Below are positions 21,700 through 32,500 of a stretch of DNA of 64,000 nt, one piece after another. A program made the position numbers and the translations under genes. Numbering within the stretch: the first letter of the stretch is position 1; each line of letters opens with the position of its first letter. Source of the DNA: Papilionanthe hookeriana x Papilionanthe teres (taxonomy: Eukaryota > Streptophyta > Magnoliopsida > Asparagales > Orchidaceae); NCBI GenBank assembly GCA_022702705.1, contig CM040427.1, positions 73,275,283 through 73,339,282 of the forward strand, given 5' to 3'. Below the pieces are notes generated by a model, which ran no database searches, was not told the DNA's origin, and saw only the letters and a program-made list of their open reading frames with translations.

Positions 21700-22365
21700 A
21701 TTGAGTAAGGAGCTAACAAAGGTAGGTCTAGGCTCTTCGCTAGTACCTAAGTTAACTTTCGTTAATTCATCTATTGTAGATTTGATCTCTTCTTCGAACT
21801 CTGGTGGAGCGTTTCCAATTTGTAAATCTTCAAACTCTTATGTAGTTTCCATGCAGTTTTCATTAGACTCGCAAGTGACAACCAAGAAAAATTTAGTATC
21901 GTCAACTGATCCTACTATGCCGAACCCGAGACCATGCCTTGAATTGGGTGGACGACCGGAGTTATTCCATAAATTTTCAAAATGTTGTGATTGACCTTTT
22001 GTCCATTGTCGAGGTAAGAAACCACGCTGAATTAAATTTTGGACACAGGGAGAGTACCACTCAAAAGGCAATTCCATTAATTCTGATGAAGTAGCATCTT
22101 CAAATTGTACATTATTTTCAGTTTTGGAGGAAGGAGCACCATGGTAGAATTTGATCGATCTTATTAGAATGGATCGGGGTCAGAGTCATAGTATGTACAT
22201 AGTGGTTAATCTTCTCGTACATCGATTTATATTCTTCGTTCTTTTCATCTTCGAGAGAGATCTCGAATTGCGGCTTCTTCCGACTTATTGTCGGCTGCTT
22301 CTTGCTTGATCTCTTTTTCTTCTTCGAAGCTCGTCTTCCCAATCAACATTGACGGCTGGTTTCCT
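21700..22365 (-). pseudogene. OG1 pol linker between protease and RT
   Basis: Open pieces (22342-22118 and 22077-21838) correspond to the longer OG2 frame 57757-58536. They include LPFEWYSPCVQNLIQRGFLP and NNSGRPPNSRHGLGFGIVGS, and acidic text leading into RT. I do not recognise a domain. In Ogre elements an intron lies between protease and RT; I could not place one here with confidence. Confidence 0.6.
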
Positions 22366-23790
22366 CGTCAACTCGTCCTAACGTCTCTGCCACGACCTCG
22401 TCCCCGGCCTCGACCTCGGATGCGAGTTGTGGAGAAACCTTCATTATCTCGCTGTAAGGGAGTGGTGAGTGACTGTTGGACTAGGACTTCAGGTTCTTCG
22501 TCGTCCTGAACTCCCTTTGCTTCATTCATTATAGTATCTCTGGAAAAGATTGTTTTCTTCGGAGGTGCATAATAAGCTGCATCTTCATGGATTCCAATCT
22601 CATGTATGGAGAATGGTTGTAAGTCACCTTTGATGCACTGTTCCCCTCCATCGTAGTATTTGATGCACTGATGTGGAGATGATGGTACCATCCGGTTCTC
22701 ATGTATCCATGGTCGGCCCGAGTAGAGCGTTGAATGACGTTTCGAATCGATTATGTGAAATTTCGCGGTTGTCTTTGCTAAGTCACCGGTCTTCATTAGC
22801 GAGTGTTATTGATCCGAGGGCTCTTTCTCCTTTACGGTTGAATCCTCTTAATAACAATTTGTCCGCCTCGAGCTCGCGAGCATCAATTTCCAAGTATGCT
22901 TAGCGTTCGAAGATTCATTATATTGATTGATGCTCCTGGATCCACCAATACTGCGGAGAGTGTAAACTTCCCAATTGTAGCCGAAATGTACAACGGTCGG
23001 TTGTGGTCTGTTGTCCCGAGTAGTAGGTCATTGTCCAGTGAAGGTAACACCTCGCTTGTTCCTTTTACGAGCAAACCTCATCTAAGGAATCTGCGGTCAT
23101 TTGAGTTAAGCAAATTTCGGATCGAGTAAGGCCTTGATCGGAGCTTCTCTCATCTCCTTTGATAAGATGAGAGCGTCGTAGATGCTCAGTTTGGCGTCGG
23201 TAGTTTCCTAAGATGGGCTAGCACGTTGTAGTCCACTTTATTTTCATGTGTCTCGGTTTCTTCCCGAATGGGTATTTCTTCTGTCGGGGTTGGTTCTTCT
23301 CGAACAACCACACCTTTCCTTTTTCCTTTGGACCCATTCTCGGAGGTAGAACTCTTCCACTTCTTAAGTTGACTTCGTAATTTCTTCGAATGCGAGTATT
23401 GAGTTTGCTTGGTGTCTCCTCTCGAATCGGAATGACGGAGTTCTTTTGGATTAGCTTCGAGTCCGAAGGCTCTAACTCTATTGTGGTTGGAGCTCCTCGA
23501 AACTCGCAAATAGATTCATTGCTTGTTGAACTCTCGTAGCCTCCTTGGTGGATGTCTTCTTTGTCATTGTGATCGTCGAGATTGTGTATGATTTGAGAAT
23601 TGTTACTTGTATCGGAATCGATGTCCGGATTAGGTTGGTTGTCACTAGTTACGTAATCGTTAGAAACGATCGAAAACGTAGCCAACGCCATAACCCTTAT
23701 CATTATAAGATCTCACGGAGTGAGCAAATAATCATACGGAGTCGGAGGTTCGAGGGATTTCTCCCCGAATCGAAACAACCATCCTAGGAT
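22366..23790 (-). pseudogene. OG1 protease region with acidic N-terminal part and RG repeats
   Basis: The acidic frame 23703-23218 corresponds to the start of OG2 56105-57319. The retropepsin part is at 23074-22883: HNRPLYISATIGKFTLSAV, then LVDPGASINIMNLRTL with the D-x-G catalytic motif in the DPG form common in this lineage. Next comes LGRPW-like text (YSGRPWIHENRMVPS), then an RGRGRGRGRGRD run ending at 22368. Protease cleaves the Gag-Pol polyprotein. The region is split into at least three frames. Confidence 0.8.
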
Positions 23791-25566
23791 AAGCGGCTCC
23801 TAGTCCTAGCCTTAAAAGCCTCGGTCTTTTCTTCTTGATCAATTTTCTTCTTTTCTTCAATCGTCTCTTGTTGATGTGGTTCTTCTATCGCAAGTGATAG
23901 TGCCGACTTGACAGGTTTCGAACTCTGAATTGAGGTTCGCACCGAAGTGGTTTGGAAGTGATCCAAAATCTTCTTCGAAGACTTTGTCCAGGCGGTAGTC
24001 CATCCATCGTCAGTCGCATAGGGATCTATCGGAACAATGAGATCTGTCGAGATAACATTGACGGAACCTCCTTTCTGGGGTTCCTTCATGTATTCCTTCG
24101 GGATCGTTATATTCCCTTTTCGAAGATAGTCGTTGAGCCAACTTTTGAAGGTAATGCAATCTTCATCTTGTGCCCGAAGCATCCGGTGGTAAGGGCAAAA
24201 GTTGGGATCACGTTTCTTGTCGACTTCTTCGGTCTCTTAGGTTACGGCGGTTGGAAATGCGGAGTCTTCATCGGAGCTGCGGAACATTTTCGCCCTTGCC
24301 TCATTCTTGAACGGATACTCCTCGCTTCGAAGCTCCCTTAACGTACGTTGTGGACGAGGCGGTTGTTCATCTTGTTGAGATGATCGATAGGCTGGGTCGG
24401 GGTTCTTCGGTGATTCTGTTGAATTTCTTTGCGGCCGTTCTGACGGTATTTGTATTGGCTTCTTGCCTTTATCGACTGCTGCGACGATCCCGGACTTCTT
24501 CTCAAAAGTTTTCACAGGCTTCTGTTTGTCTGTTTTGTCGGTGAAACTTAATTGTTTCGCCTCCTCTTGCAAGCTTCCGACCTTGCTTAACAACTTCTCG
24601 AAAGTCTTAATAGTAAATCCCTTGAGGAGAAGTGCTTTATCGGGCCATGAATGCTCTTAAGTAAAATGCCGACTGCATCTTTGTTTTGTAGGCTGTAGCT
24701 CACACTTCATACTTAGATTTCTCCATCGAAGTATGTAGTCTACGCAAAGTTTCGTTCGGCTTCGCTTCTCTACCACTAAATCACCTATAGTGATGTGGTG
24801 CTGAGCTCCGGCAAATCGCTTGATGAAGAGGTTCTCTAATTCGAAAATTTCTTCACCGAACCGTTCGGTAATTCCGCATACCAATCAAAGGCGATCCACG
24901 ACAGTGCCGCGACAAATTGTCCGAAGAGTAAAGCATCACTTCCGCCGGCATTGCAACAAGCGGCACGAAAATGTGCAACATCTTGCCGGGGGTTTACGGT
25001 TCCATCAAAGGTATTGAACGAGAGGTGGTACGAAGCCTTTCGGATATTGGACGACGTCGAATTCTTCGGGGTAAGGCCTACCCGTCCGAATGGATGTCCC
25101 ACTCTTTGATTGTGCCAAGGCTTCTCGCACTTCTTTGTTCCACCATGCTCTTGATATCCTTTTCCGGAATCATGCTTTGTGTTGCATCCTTTTTTAATTG
25201 ATCATCCCCGTTGATGGATGTAATCTCCTTTCCTCCGTCTACAATGTGAATAACTTCTGGGGGTGTTTCTCTTTGGGGTTGAACCTGACTCTGGAGAGTG
25301 GCTAGAGGCTGCGACCATATCTTCCATCCTTTTTGCCATTTGGGCGATCGTATCATCTTTCTCTTGAAGTTGCATCCTCATCACTTCAGGCTCCTCTCTT
25401 TCTGCGGTACACGAGAGCACCTTGTGAAGCTGACGAAGCTCGTGTTTCAACCATGTTAATTTACGCATATTCATCATCCATGAACTGCGACGAGTCGACT
25501 TCATCTCCTAATTTTTCTTCTCTTTCTCTTGCTAATCGGCTGAATATCAATTCTTAGCTTTTCCAT
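23791..25566 (-). pseudogene. gag: OG1 gag
   Basis: From the ATG at 25566 come a coiled-coil-like segment (LQEKDDTIAQMAKRMEDM) and a capsid domain (25102-24657) with NPRQDVAHFRAACCNAGGSD, AFDWYAELPNGSVKKFS and LENLFIKRFAGAQHHITIGD. A zinc-knuckle-like CPYHR near 24195-24180 is broken by a frameshift before its last H. The final frame is 24182-23784 (ITFKSWLNDYLRKGNI). Gag builds the virus-like particle. Multiple frame breaks. Confidence 0.82.
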
Positions 25567-25797
25567 AGCATCTTCTAATGGTCTTTTACGCACATCCTTG
25601 CGGTTGTCATGCGATAATCGTCGGGTTTCCTTCTCATGAGTCCCCTTCAGCTGCGGTAGCATTTTCTTCGAACTCGAGTCTCATGACGAGACTTTCTTTC
25701 TCGGGTTGTTGTTTTAATCTTAATTGTCCGGTAGTGGGACGCCATACCATCCTCCTAGCGGCGGAAGGTCCAGGACCGGATGGTCCTATCGACCAAA

Positions 25798-26708
25798 TGT
25801 TTGGAAGGTGGTATCCTCCACTAATTTGTAGTCCGAAACAACGACGAGTGGACTAGCTTTCATTCTCTTATTCGGCTTTTCGCGGCGATAGCGAGGTTAC
25901 TACTCGCGGCCCAAGACGAGATTGGCCGGCACCCGCCCTATCCTTCTTAAAATCTCTGACACAGGGCATTTTTCTTTCTTTGCTAACTTTTCTATCAGGG
26001 TTTGCAGTCGAGCAAATGGCGTAATTCTAGCCCTTTTCTTACGGCCGTCATTGTAATATACGGGCTGAGGCAATGCAGCAGCAATCTTGCGGACATTTTC
26101 CTCATCCTCTGCGGCGGAGAGGGGATGGAACCTACTTCCTCCCAAAAGTGGTATGTATTCAGGCAGCGGTGTATACTCGGGCGGTTCGGGATTTACTCCG
26201 GAAAGCGACTTCGGCGGCTACGGCTTCTCGCAGCAATCTTTCTACTTTTGTTCCTCCTCGCGAGTCCGTGTCGGTGATGGAATTCTCGAGCCGGACCCGA
26301 TTTCGAAAACGGAAGGTCTCACGGGAAGATTTGTACCCTCCACGGGTTCATCACGGTTCCGAATTTCCTTCCCCTTTAGTTTGGCGAGAGCCGGGGTAGG
26401 TGCGGGAGACAACTAGACCGGTGGGAGTAGCAACAACGGTCCATCTGCGAACAACGGTATTCCTCTCGGTTGGAATCTTTTGCGAGAGGAGGGAATTCAT
26501 GAGTTGACTTGAGGTTAAACTCAATCAACGGCTTCTCAGTTTCCGGTACTTTGCTTGTGAGTGAAAAGAGAGTGACGTCGGGGATTTTGATGTCGGCATC
26601 CCCGAATGCTTGTCTGAATCGAATGATTCCATTATTAGGCAGTTCGTCCTTGAACACGGCTAGGTCCAGCCCGTTGACGAAGGAGAAGATCAGTTTTGGG
26701 GCTTCCAT
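25798..26708 (-). pseudogene. OG1 ORF1, upstream of gag
   Basis: Starts MEAPKLIFSFVNGLDLAVFK at 26708 and continues open to 26376, then resumes in another frame (26145-25900: GGSRFHPLSAAEDEENVRKI, then KKRARITPFARLQTLIEKLA). OG2 has the same protein at 53410-54323. An extra ORF before gag is a defining feature of Ogre elements; its role is unknown. Frameshifted between about 26150 and 26380. Confidence 0.75.
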
Positions 26709-27217
26709 TTCTGCAGGGCAGATTCTAAGTGTTAGTCCCCGAATCGTGCTTCTTCTTGTCGTAAAACTTATGACGAAAAAGAAAGAGTACGAACACATTT
26801 CCGTTTACCTTAGTGTATTTGTGGTATTAAAAGAAAATTTATTTAGATAATTGTTTTTCGAAAAGATTTGTTCGTTAGGACAGAGAATTATTAAAAGAAG
26901 GAGAGTTGTAGGAAGGGTAAAAGGAATTGATTAGGAAGCTGGAAGAGAAAGTCTCGACCCGCTGGACCGCTCCTAAACTAATACCTATGGGGGTCCACCC
27001 CACCTCGGAAATGAGGTAAAAGGATCTCGGAACCTCTCTGTTTAGGGGTGTCTAAACGATGGCTCCTAAATCCGAGAGAATGTTGGCTATACTCGCTCGA
27101 GGTAGAAATGAACATAGTATTCCAACGGAAAGAAGGGTAGTTTGATCCACTAGGGACATGGATACGCTACCGATTTTTGAAAGCAGAACTATCTGATTAA
27201 AATGGAGAGAGGAATTT
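26709..27217 (-). other. OG1 leader between PBS and ORF1
   Basis: About 500 bp of untranslated leader. It includes CTATGGGGGTCCACCCCACC (26987-27006), a G-run element that also occurs near 53136 in OG2 and echoes the polypurine tract beside the 3' LTR. No gene seen. Confidence 0.6.
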
Positions 27218-27235
27218 TCCCCAGCGGAGTCGCCA
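27218..27235 (-). promoter_or_regulatory. Primer binding site of OG1, tRNA-Arg type
   Basis: The minus strand reads TGGCGACTCCGCTGGGGA, five bases after the LTR end. OG2 has TGGCGACTCTGCTGGGGA in the same place. I recall this as the tRNA-Arg-complementary PBS of Ogre/Tat elements; the tRNA identity is from memory. Confidence 0.75.
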
Positions 27236-29120
27236 GAAGTTGTCGGCATATTTTTAGGTTATGTGTTTTATTTTGAAAAGGGAGTCACCTACAGAAATTG
27301 TCGGCAAATTTTTTATATTTTAAATTTAATTTAAATATATAGTTTAAAAGATAACATTTGATTTTTGAAAGTAATTTTAAGTTTAAAAGTTTTAAGATAT
27401 TAAATCAAACCTATCTCACATCCCAAATAGTTTATATAAACGAGCACCGCACCACAAACCGTGTATCTATCCCGAAGAATAAACACACTGCTTGATGATG
27501 GGGCTCGATTAAATAAACTAGGAGATTTATGACATCCGTTTGGTACGCGAACCAATTTTATAAGCCGACAAGTTCCCCTGCTTAATATAAATGAATTAAA
27601 CGGGGTTTATATTACCTGGGTTCTTAAAATTCCCTATAAGGGCAAGCCCCTATAGTTAATTACATCTTAAGTGACGGGAATCACTTAAGAAAACTCTCGA
27701 TAATAATCAGTAGTTTCGCTCTCGAGAATTTCAAAGTTTAAGTTTTCGAGGATTGAATTTTGAAATTTCGATAGGGAATGGATCAAATTTGGAACATTTT
27801 ATTTTGGGAATTCAAAGGAAGAAAGGTAGGAGAAATCACAGATTCGAAGCGAACTTCGGTAATTTCCCGACTATCCTATTGTTTGGCTCGAATTTAGGAA
27901 AGCCCTAATGTTTATTTAATGTTTTGATCTTGCCAATTTTAATTAATTAGGACTTATATTCGTATGACATGATCATACAAATAGCCTCAAAGATGTGAGG
28001 GTTTATGTCGTGTCGAACGACTACCTCAGAATCCTAAGACTGGTTAGGGCTTAATTTGCAATGCAAATGCCTAACAAAAGGTTAAGGATTTATATTGCAC
28101 CAGGCAAACTACCTCGAAGTCCTATGGTTTGGTTATTTAATTCTAAGAAAGTTTTACTGAAGTAGACTCGGGTTTTGCTGATGACGATGGCCGTGCTGCC
28201 CACCATGCTCCGAGCTCTTTGTTGATGCAGGGGTTTAATTTTAGAAGATTGTAATCAAAAGAGAAGAGAAGAGTTTTGTTTTAGAAATCTTAAAGTCCAA
28301 GTGTTTTTTATGTTTTAATTAAAACAAATCTTAAAGTTGATTATAACAACACCGGTTAAGATCCCACGGTTCCATCCTTCCGGCATCGTTATTTTTATCG
28401 GATTCACTTAGTCCAGATGAATTTGCTAAACTCAACTAAATGAGTTCCATACTTTCATTTAGACCGTGTGAAATCCCGATAGCAACACGTAGGTTTTATC
28501 ATCCGAGGTATTCCCGATCATCCAACAAGACGTTTTAATTTAGTTGTAGTTGTAGTTTTGTTGTTTTGTTTGTGATTAAATTTTGAGTTGTTTTATATTT
28601 TGAAATGTTGTGGCGGTAAATTTTATCTTGCAATGACTTTTAATTTAGTTTTGGTTTTGGTTTTAGGGGCTATCCTAAAGGTGTGGGTTTTCATGCAACA
28701 GTTGTTTATCATGCAAGAAAAGTAAAGTGCATTTGCAATAAGGTAAATTGCAAGAAGGTAAATTGCAAATAAAATAAAAGTGTACCTGGAGGGTCTTCCC
28801 GTCATCCTAAGCTACACTTAAACACAATTTAGGATATTTAATCATTTAAAGCAAGTTCCTAGGTAAAGCTAAGGGAAGGGTTATGGTTTTCTACCAAAGT
28901 CCTACTCCTATAGCTAGTCATCTCCTATGACGTCTAGGTTCTTGTATTTTGGTTTGAGGACGATTTTCTTCATCAAAGAACAATTAAGTTCAATTGTTCT
29001 TATAAACATCCTATCATATTGAGGAAGTGCTTAAGACGAATCTTAAACATCTTTTCAATACCTCTAGGATTGTTTTAATTCCAAGAGAATTTAATTATAC
29101 AAAATGAATTAATCATCCAG

Positions 29121-29125
29121 GAGTT
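29121..29125 (+). repeat. Target-site duplication of the inserted family-B LTR (partner 30750-30754)
   Basis: GAGTT occurs on both sides of 29126-30749. The uninterrupted site in the OG1 3' LTR (near 9590) has a single GAGTT. Confidence 0.88.
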
Positions 29126-29302
29126 TGATCACTGAAAAATTTATTAAGAAATTCATACCTATTTTTGATGAAATTGCACTTTAAAGAAAGGTATGTTCTT
29201 TATTTTGTTGCAGGAATGGAGAATTTAGGTGATAAAAGCAAAATTTATAAAAAGGAGCGGATTTGGAGCAAAAAGGAAGAAAATAATGCAATTTGTCTTT
29301 GA

Positions 29303-29485
29303 GCTGCCGACGGCGAGATCGTGGCCGCCGACGACGAGGGTACGAGGAAGAAAATTCTGAAGGATTTATAACTGTCTCGCTGACAGCGAGCCCGAGCCCG
29401 CCAACAGCGAGATAGCGCGGTTCAAAGACTTTCTAGAAGCCTCACCGACAGTGAGGTAGTTCGTCGCCGACGGCGAGCTAGTTCA
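29303..29485 (+). promoter_or_regulatory. GC-rich RCCGAC/GCCGCC cluster upstream of TATA (family B)
   Basis: Contains GCCGACGGCGAG, GGCCGCCGACGACG and later CACCGACAG and CGCCGACGGCGAG, about 75-255 bp upstream of the TATA box at 29559. The arrangement parallels the AT2 and AT1 LTRs. Confidence 0.55.
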
Positions 29486-29558
29486 AATGGCACGGATACA
29501 TTGAACACGGACACCTTTTGAAGAGATGCTTACATACCTCTTGGACCTTTGCTTACCT

Positions 29559-29568
29559 CTATATATAG
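29559..29568 (+). promoter_or_regulatory. TATA box, family-B LTR
   Basis: CTATATATAG sits inside the palindrome CCTCTATATATAGAGG. It is the clearest core promoter in the window; transcription would start near 29590-29600. Confidence 0.7.
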
Positions 29569-32500
29569 AGGCCGAAAATCGATCTTTTGTGTGTCTTTTG
29601 TGTGTTCTAAGTGTGTTATAAGTGTGTGAGCGAGTCTTTAGAATCTTAATTAGTGTAATTAGTGAGTCTTTAGTGAGTTTAGTGAGTAATTAGTGAGTCG
29701 TCTTGTCTTGGAAGGAAGAGTCGAAAGGAACTACGAGGAGTACGCAGGGATAAATCAAGATAAGTATTTGTATTTATTGTTTTTAACTTTAAATGAAATC
29801 CATGCTTAGTTTAGTTCCCATGCATTACGAGTAGTTTATTTAGTCTTTCTCCTGTTTATGAAATTAAGTGACTTGATGAAATTAAAATAGAGATACTTTT
29901 ATATATTAATAAATTGTGATAATTTTTACTTAAAACTTAATTTACTTTTCAACTGGCCATTTGATTTGTTAAAATGTGTTGATTTACAACTATAGTAAAA
30001 ATTACATCTGATATTCGGGGAATTCAAAAGCCTTGGAAGGAAGGTGTAAATAAATAGGGAAATAATATCACTGGGCGTAGAATTGAGCATTTTAGTGTGA
30101 CAGACTAAAATTTTCAATTCGGTCCTATTGTTTGAGAGCTGAAGTGTAGATGTTAGCCCTCAGGCGAGGGAACGTGGGAGCTGCGAAGTGGCGATCGGTA
30201 TCCTCCGACTAGCCGCGGATTCGGTAATCAATCATAGGATTAGTCGATGTTCTTTACACGTGGACGAAAGGGTAAAGAATAGGAATGCTCATATTTGTCA
30301 CAATACCTTAAAATTATCTATTTAAATTCATCGATCACTTAAATTTCTAAACGAGGGAAAGATACTTTTTACGAATAGTTAAGACTTATTTAGCGATTAG
30401 TTAATTTCCGCACTTTCAATACGTATTAATTTTCTACTTAGTTAAGTTACCTAATTAAAATACTTAGTTTACTTTATTGCGCTTAAATTTAGAATTCCAA
30501 ATTTTCGTATACTTATTTTAAAATTATTATTATTATTATTTTAAAATTAGTTGTTATTTAATTTTCTCTTTCCTCGTGGGATCGATAACGAGGACTCCAC
30601 TAGAGCACTGTATTACTTGATACGATACGTATACTTGCGTAGCATCCACAACATAAATAATTACAATTCTATACATATAATATAGCGGGGTCGAGTTTTT
30701 GGCGTCGTTGCGATTAAATTAAAAATATCATAATATAAAATTGTGGGTCGAGTTCGAGTTTTGTTATCTTGCTCGGTGAACTAGGACATTTGAATATCCT
30801 ATGAGTGAAGTAACACTTCACTTAACACTCCATTTAGGAGTTATGACAACATGAGCTTTTGAGGGCAAACTAATATTCAAGTGATTTGTGATTTAATTTA
30901 ATTTCAATTAATGGGTTTAAGTTTGGAATAGTGTTCAAGTTGTTTTAGACTTATTTTGAATTCTTTATGTCTTTGGTGATGTTATATTTAATTCAATTTA
31001 ATTTAATTTTAGTTTAATTTAATTTGGTTTAGTTTTACTTTCAATTTAATTTAATTTAATTTAATTTAGTTTAATACATTTTAATTTAATTTAATTTAAT
31101 TTAATATGTTTTAATTTAATTTTAAATTTAATTTAAATTTTTAATTTTAATTTAATATTTTATATCTCTTTTTTTTTTAAAGATGGTTTAATTTAATTAT
31201 TAAAGTATTAATTTAATTGAAATTTTGGAAGGATTTAATTTAAATGTTTTAATCTTTAATTTAATTTAATGATTAAGTCTTTTAATATTTTAAATCTTGA
31301 ATTTGGATTATCATTTTAATTAGGAATTAAATATTATTGAGGTGATTAATTTAGGGATTTTTAGATTAAAGAATAAATCTCTTCCTAATAATATCCCTAT
31401 TTTAATAATTCCAATTTTTTATTATTCTTCCAGGTTTAATTAATCATTTAATTATGGTTTATTTTAATTATTTTTAAATTATTTGGTAGGTTTCTACCCT
31501 TTAATTACCTAAGTTTCAAACATCCAAAATCAACTTAGTATCAAATATTTTACCCACACTTTTAATTAAACCTAAAATTTTTTAATTATAGGTTAAAATT
31601 TTAATTACTATTTTGCCCTTCAAGCTTAATAATTCCATAACTCACTAAATTGAGCTTAAATAAATTTGAAATTTTTATGTGACTTCACTCATATGTCAAT
31701 CAAGACATTAGAGGAGAAAATGTGATTTTTCTCTATTTAATTTATTTATGTAATTATTTTTGGTGGAAAATAGGGATTTTCAAGGAAAATTTAATAATAT
31801 GACCACGGGAAAGTTTCTATCCTTAAGAAAATTATGGGACATTCCTAATGACTAGGGGACCACTTGGACCAATTTTGGTGATTTTTTTGAATTATATTAT
31901 TTTTATTATAATTATTTTGAGTTTTGGAGTATTAATTAATTTAAAAATAAAATAAAGGTTAAAAAATGAATTTTATATTTTTCAAAAATCTCCCTAATAT
32001 CAAGGAAATCAAAGAACCAATTTTTACAATTTTCTGATTTTTCTTTGATTTATTAGAATTATTTTAGTGGAAATACTAGAAAATGCATTTTTTTTAATTT
32101 TAAAATTACCTTAGGGCTTTAAAATTTAATATCTCATCATAGAGACTTAAGAAAAATATGGTGTTTGTTCTAAGTGATTAAAATTCAAAATGTGACATTT
32201 TAGTGAATTTTATTATTTTTGTGATTTTTATTATTTTTTAATTATTAAAAATATTAAAATAATACAAAAAAATCAAATTTTTTAGAAAATTTCAATTTTA
32301 ATTTTCTTAAATTCCCCTGATATTACAGAGGCTCCAAAAACAATTTGGTGAATTTTTGAAAAGTATTTTGAAAGTTATGAATTATTGAAGTTTAAGTTTG
32401 GCTAAATGGCTTAATCAACCCATTTGATAGGGCTAACCAAGTCCAATTGATAGGGTTTAGTGCAGTCAATTGGCCATGGACATGTGTCAAAAGCTTGGAT

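Larger units (their letters stand above)
29126..30749 (+). mobile_element. Family-B Athila-type solo LTR inserted in the OG1 5' LTR
   Basis: A plus-oriented LTR starting TGATCACTG, related along its length to the AT2 LTR. It has the GC cluster (29303-29485), a palindromic TATA box and U5. Its 3' end runs through GGGGTCGAGTTTTT and a PBS-like TGGCGTCGTTGCG (30700-30712), and then 37 further bases to GTGGGTC before the duplication. Because the GAGTT duplication lies after the PBS-like sequence, the PBS-like sequence belongs to the LTR. Confidence 0.85.
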
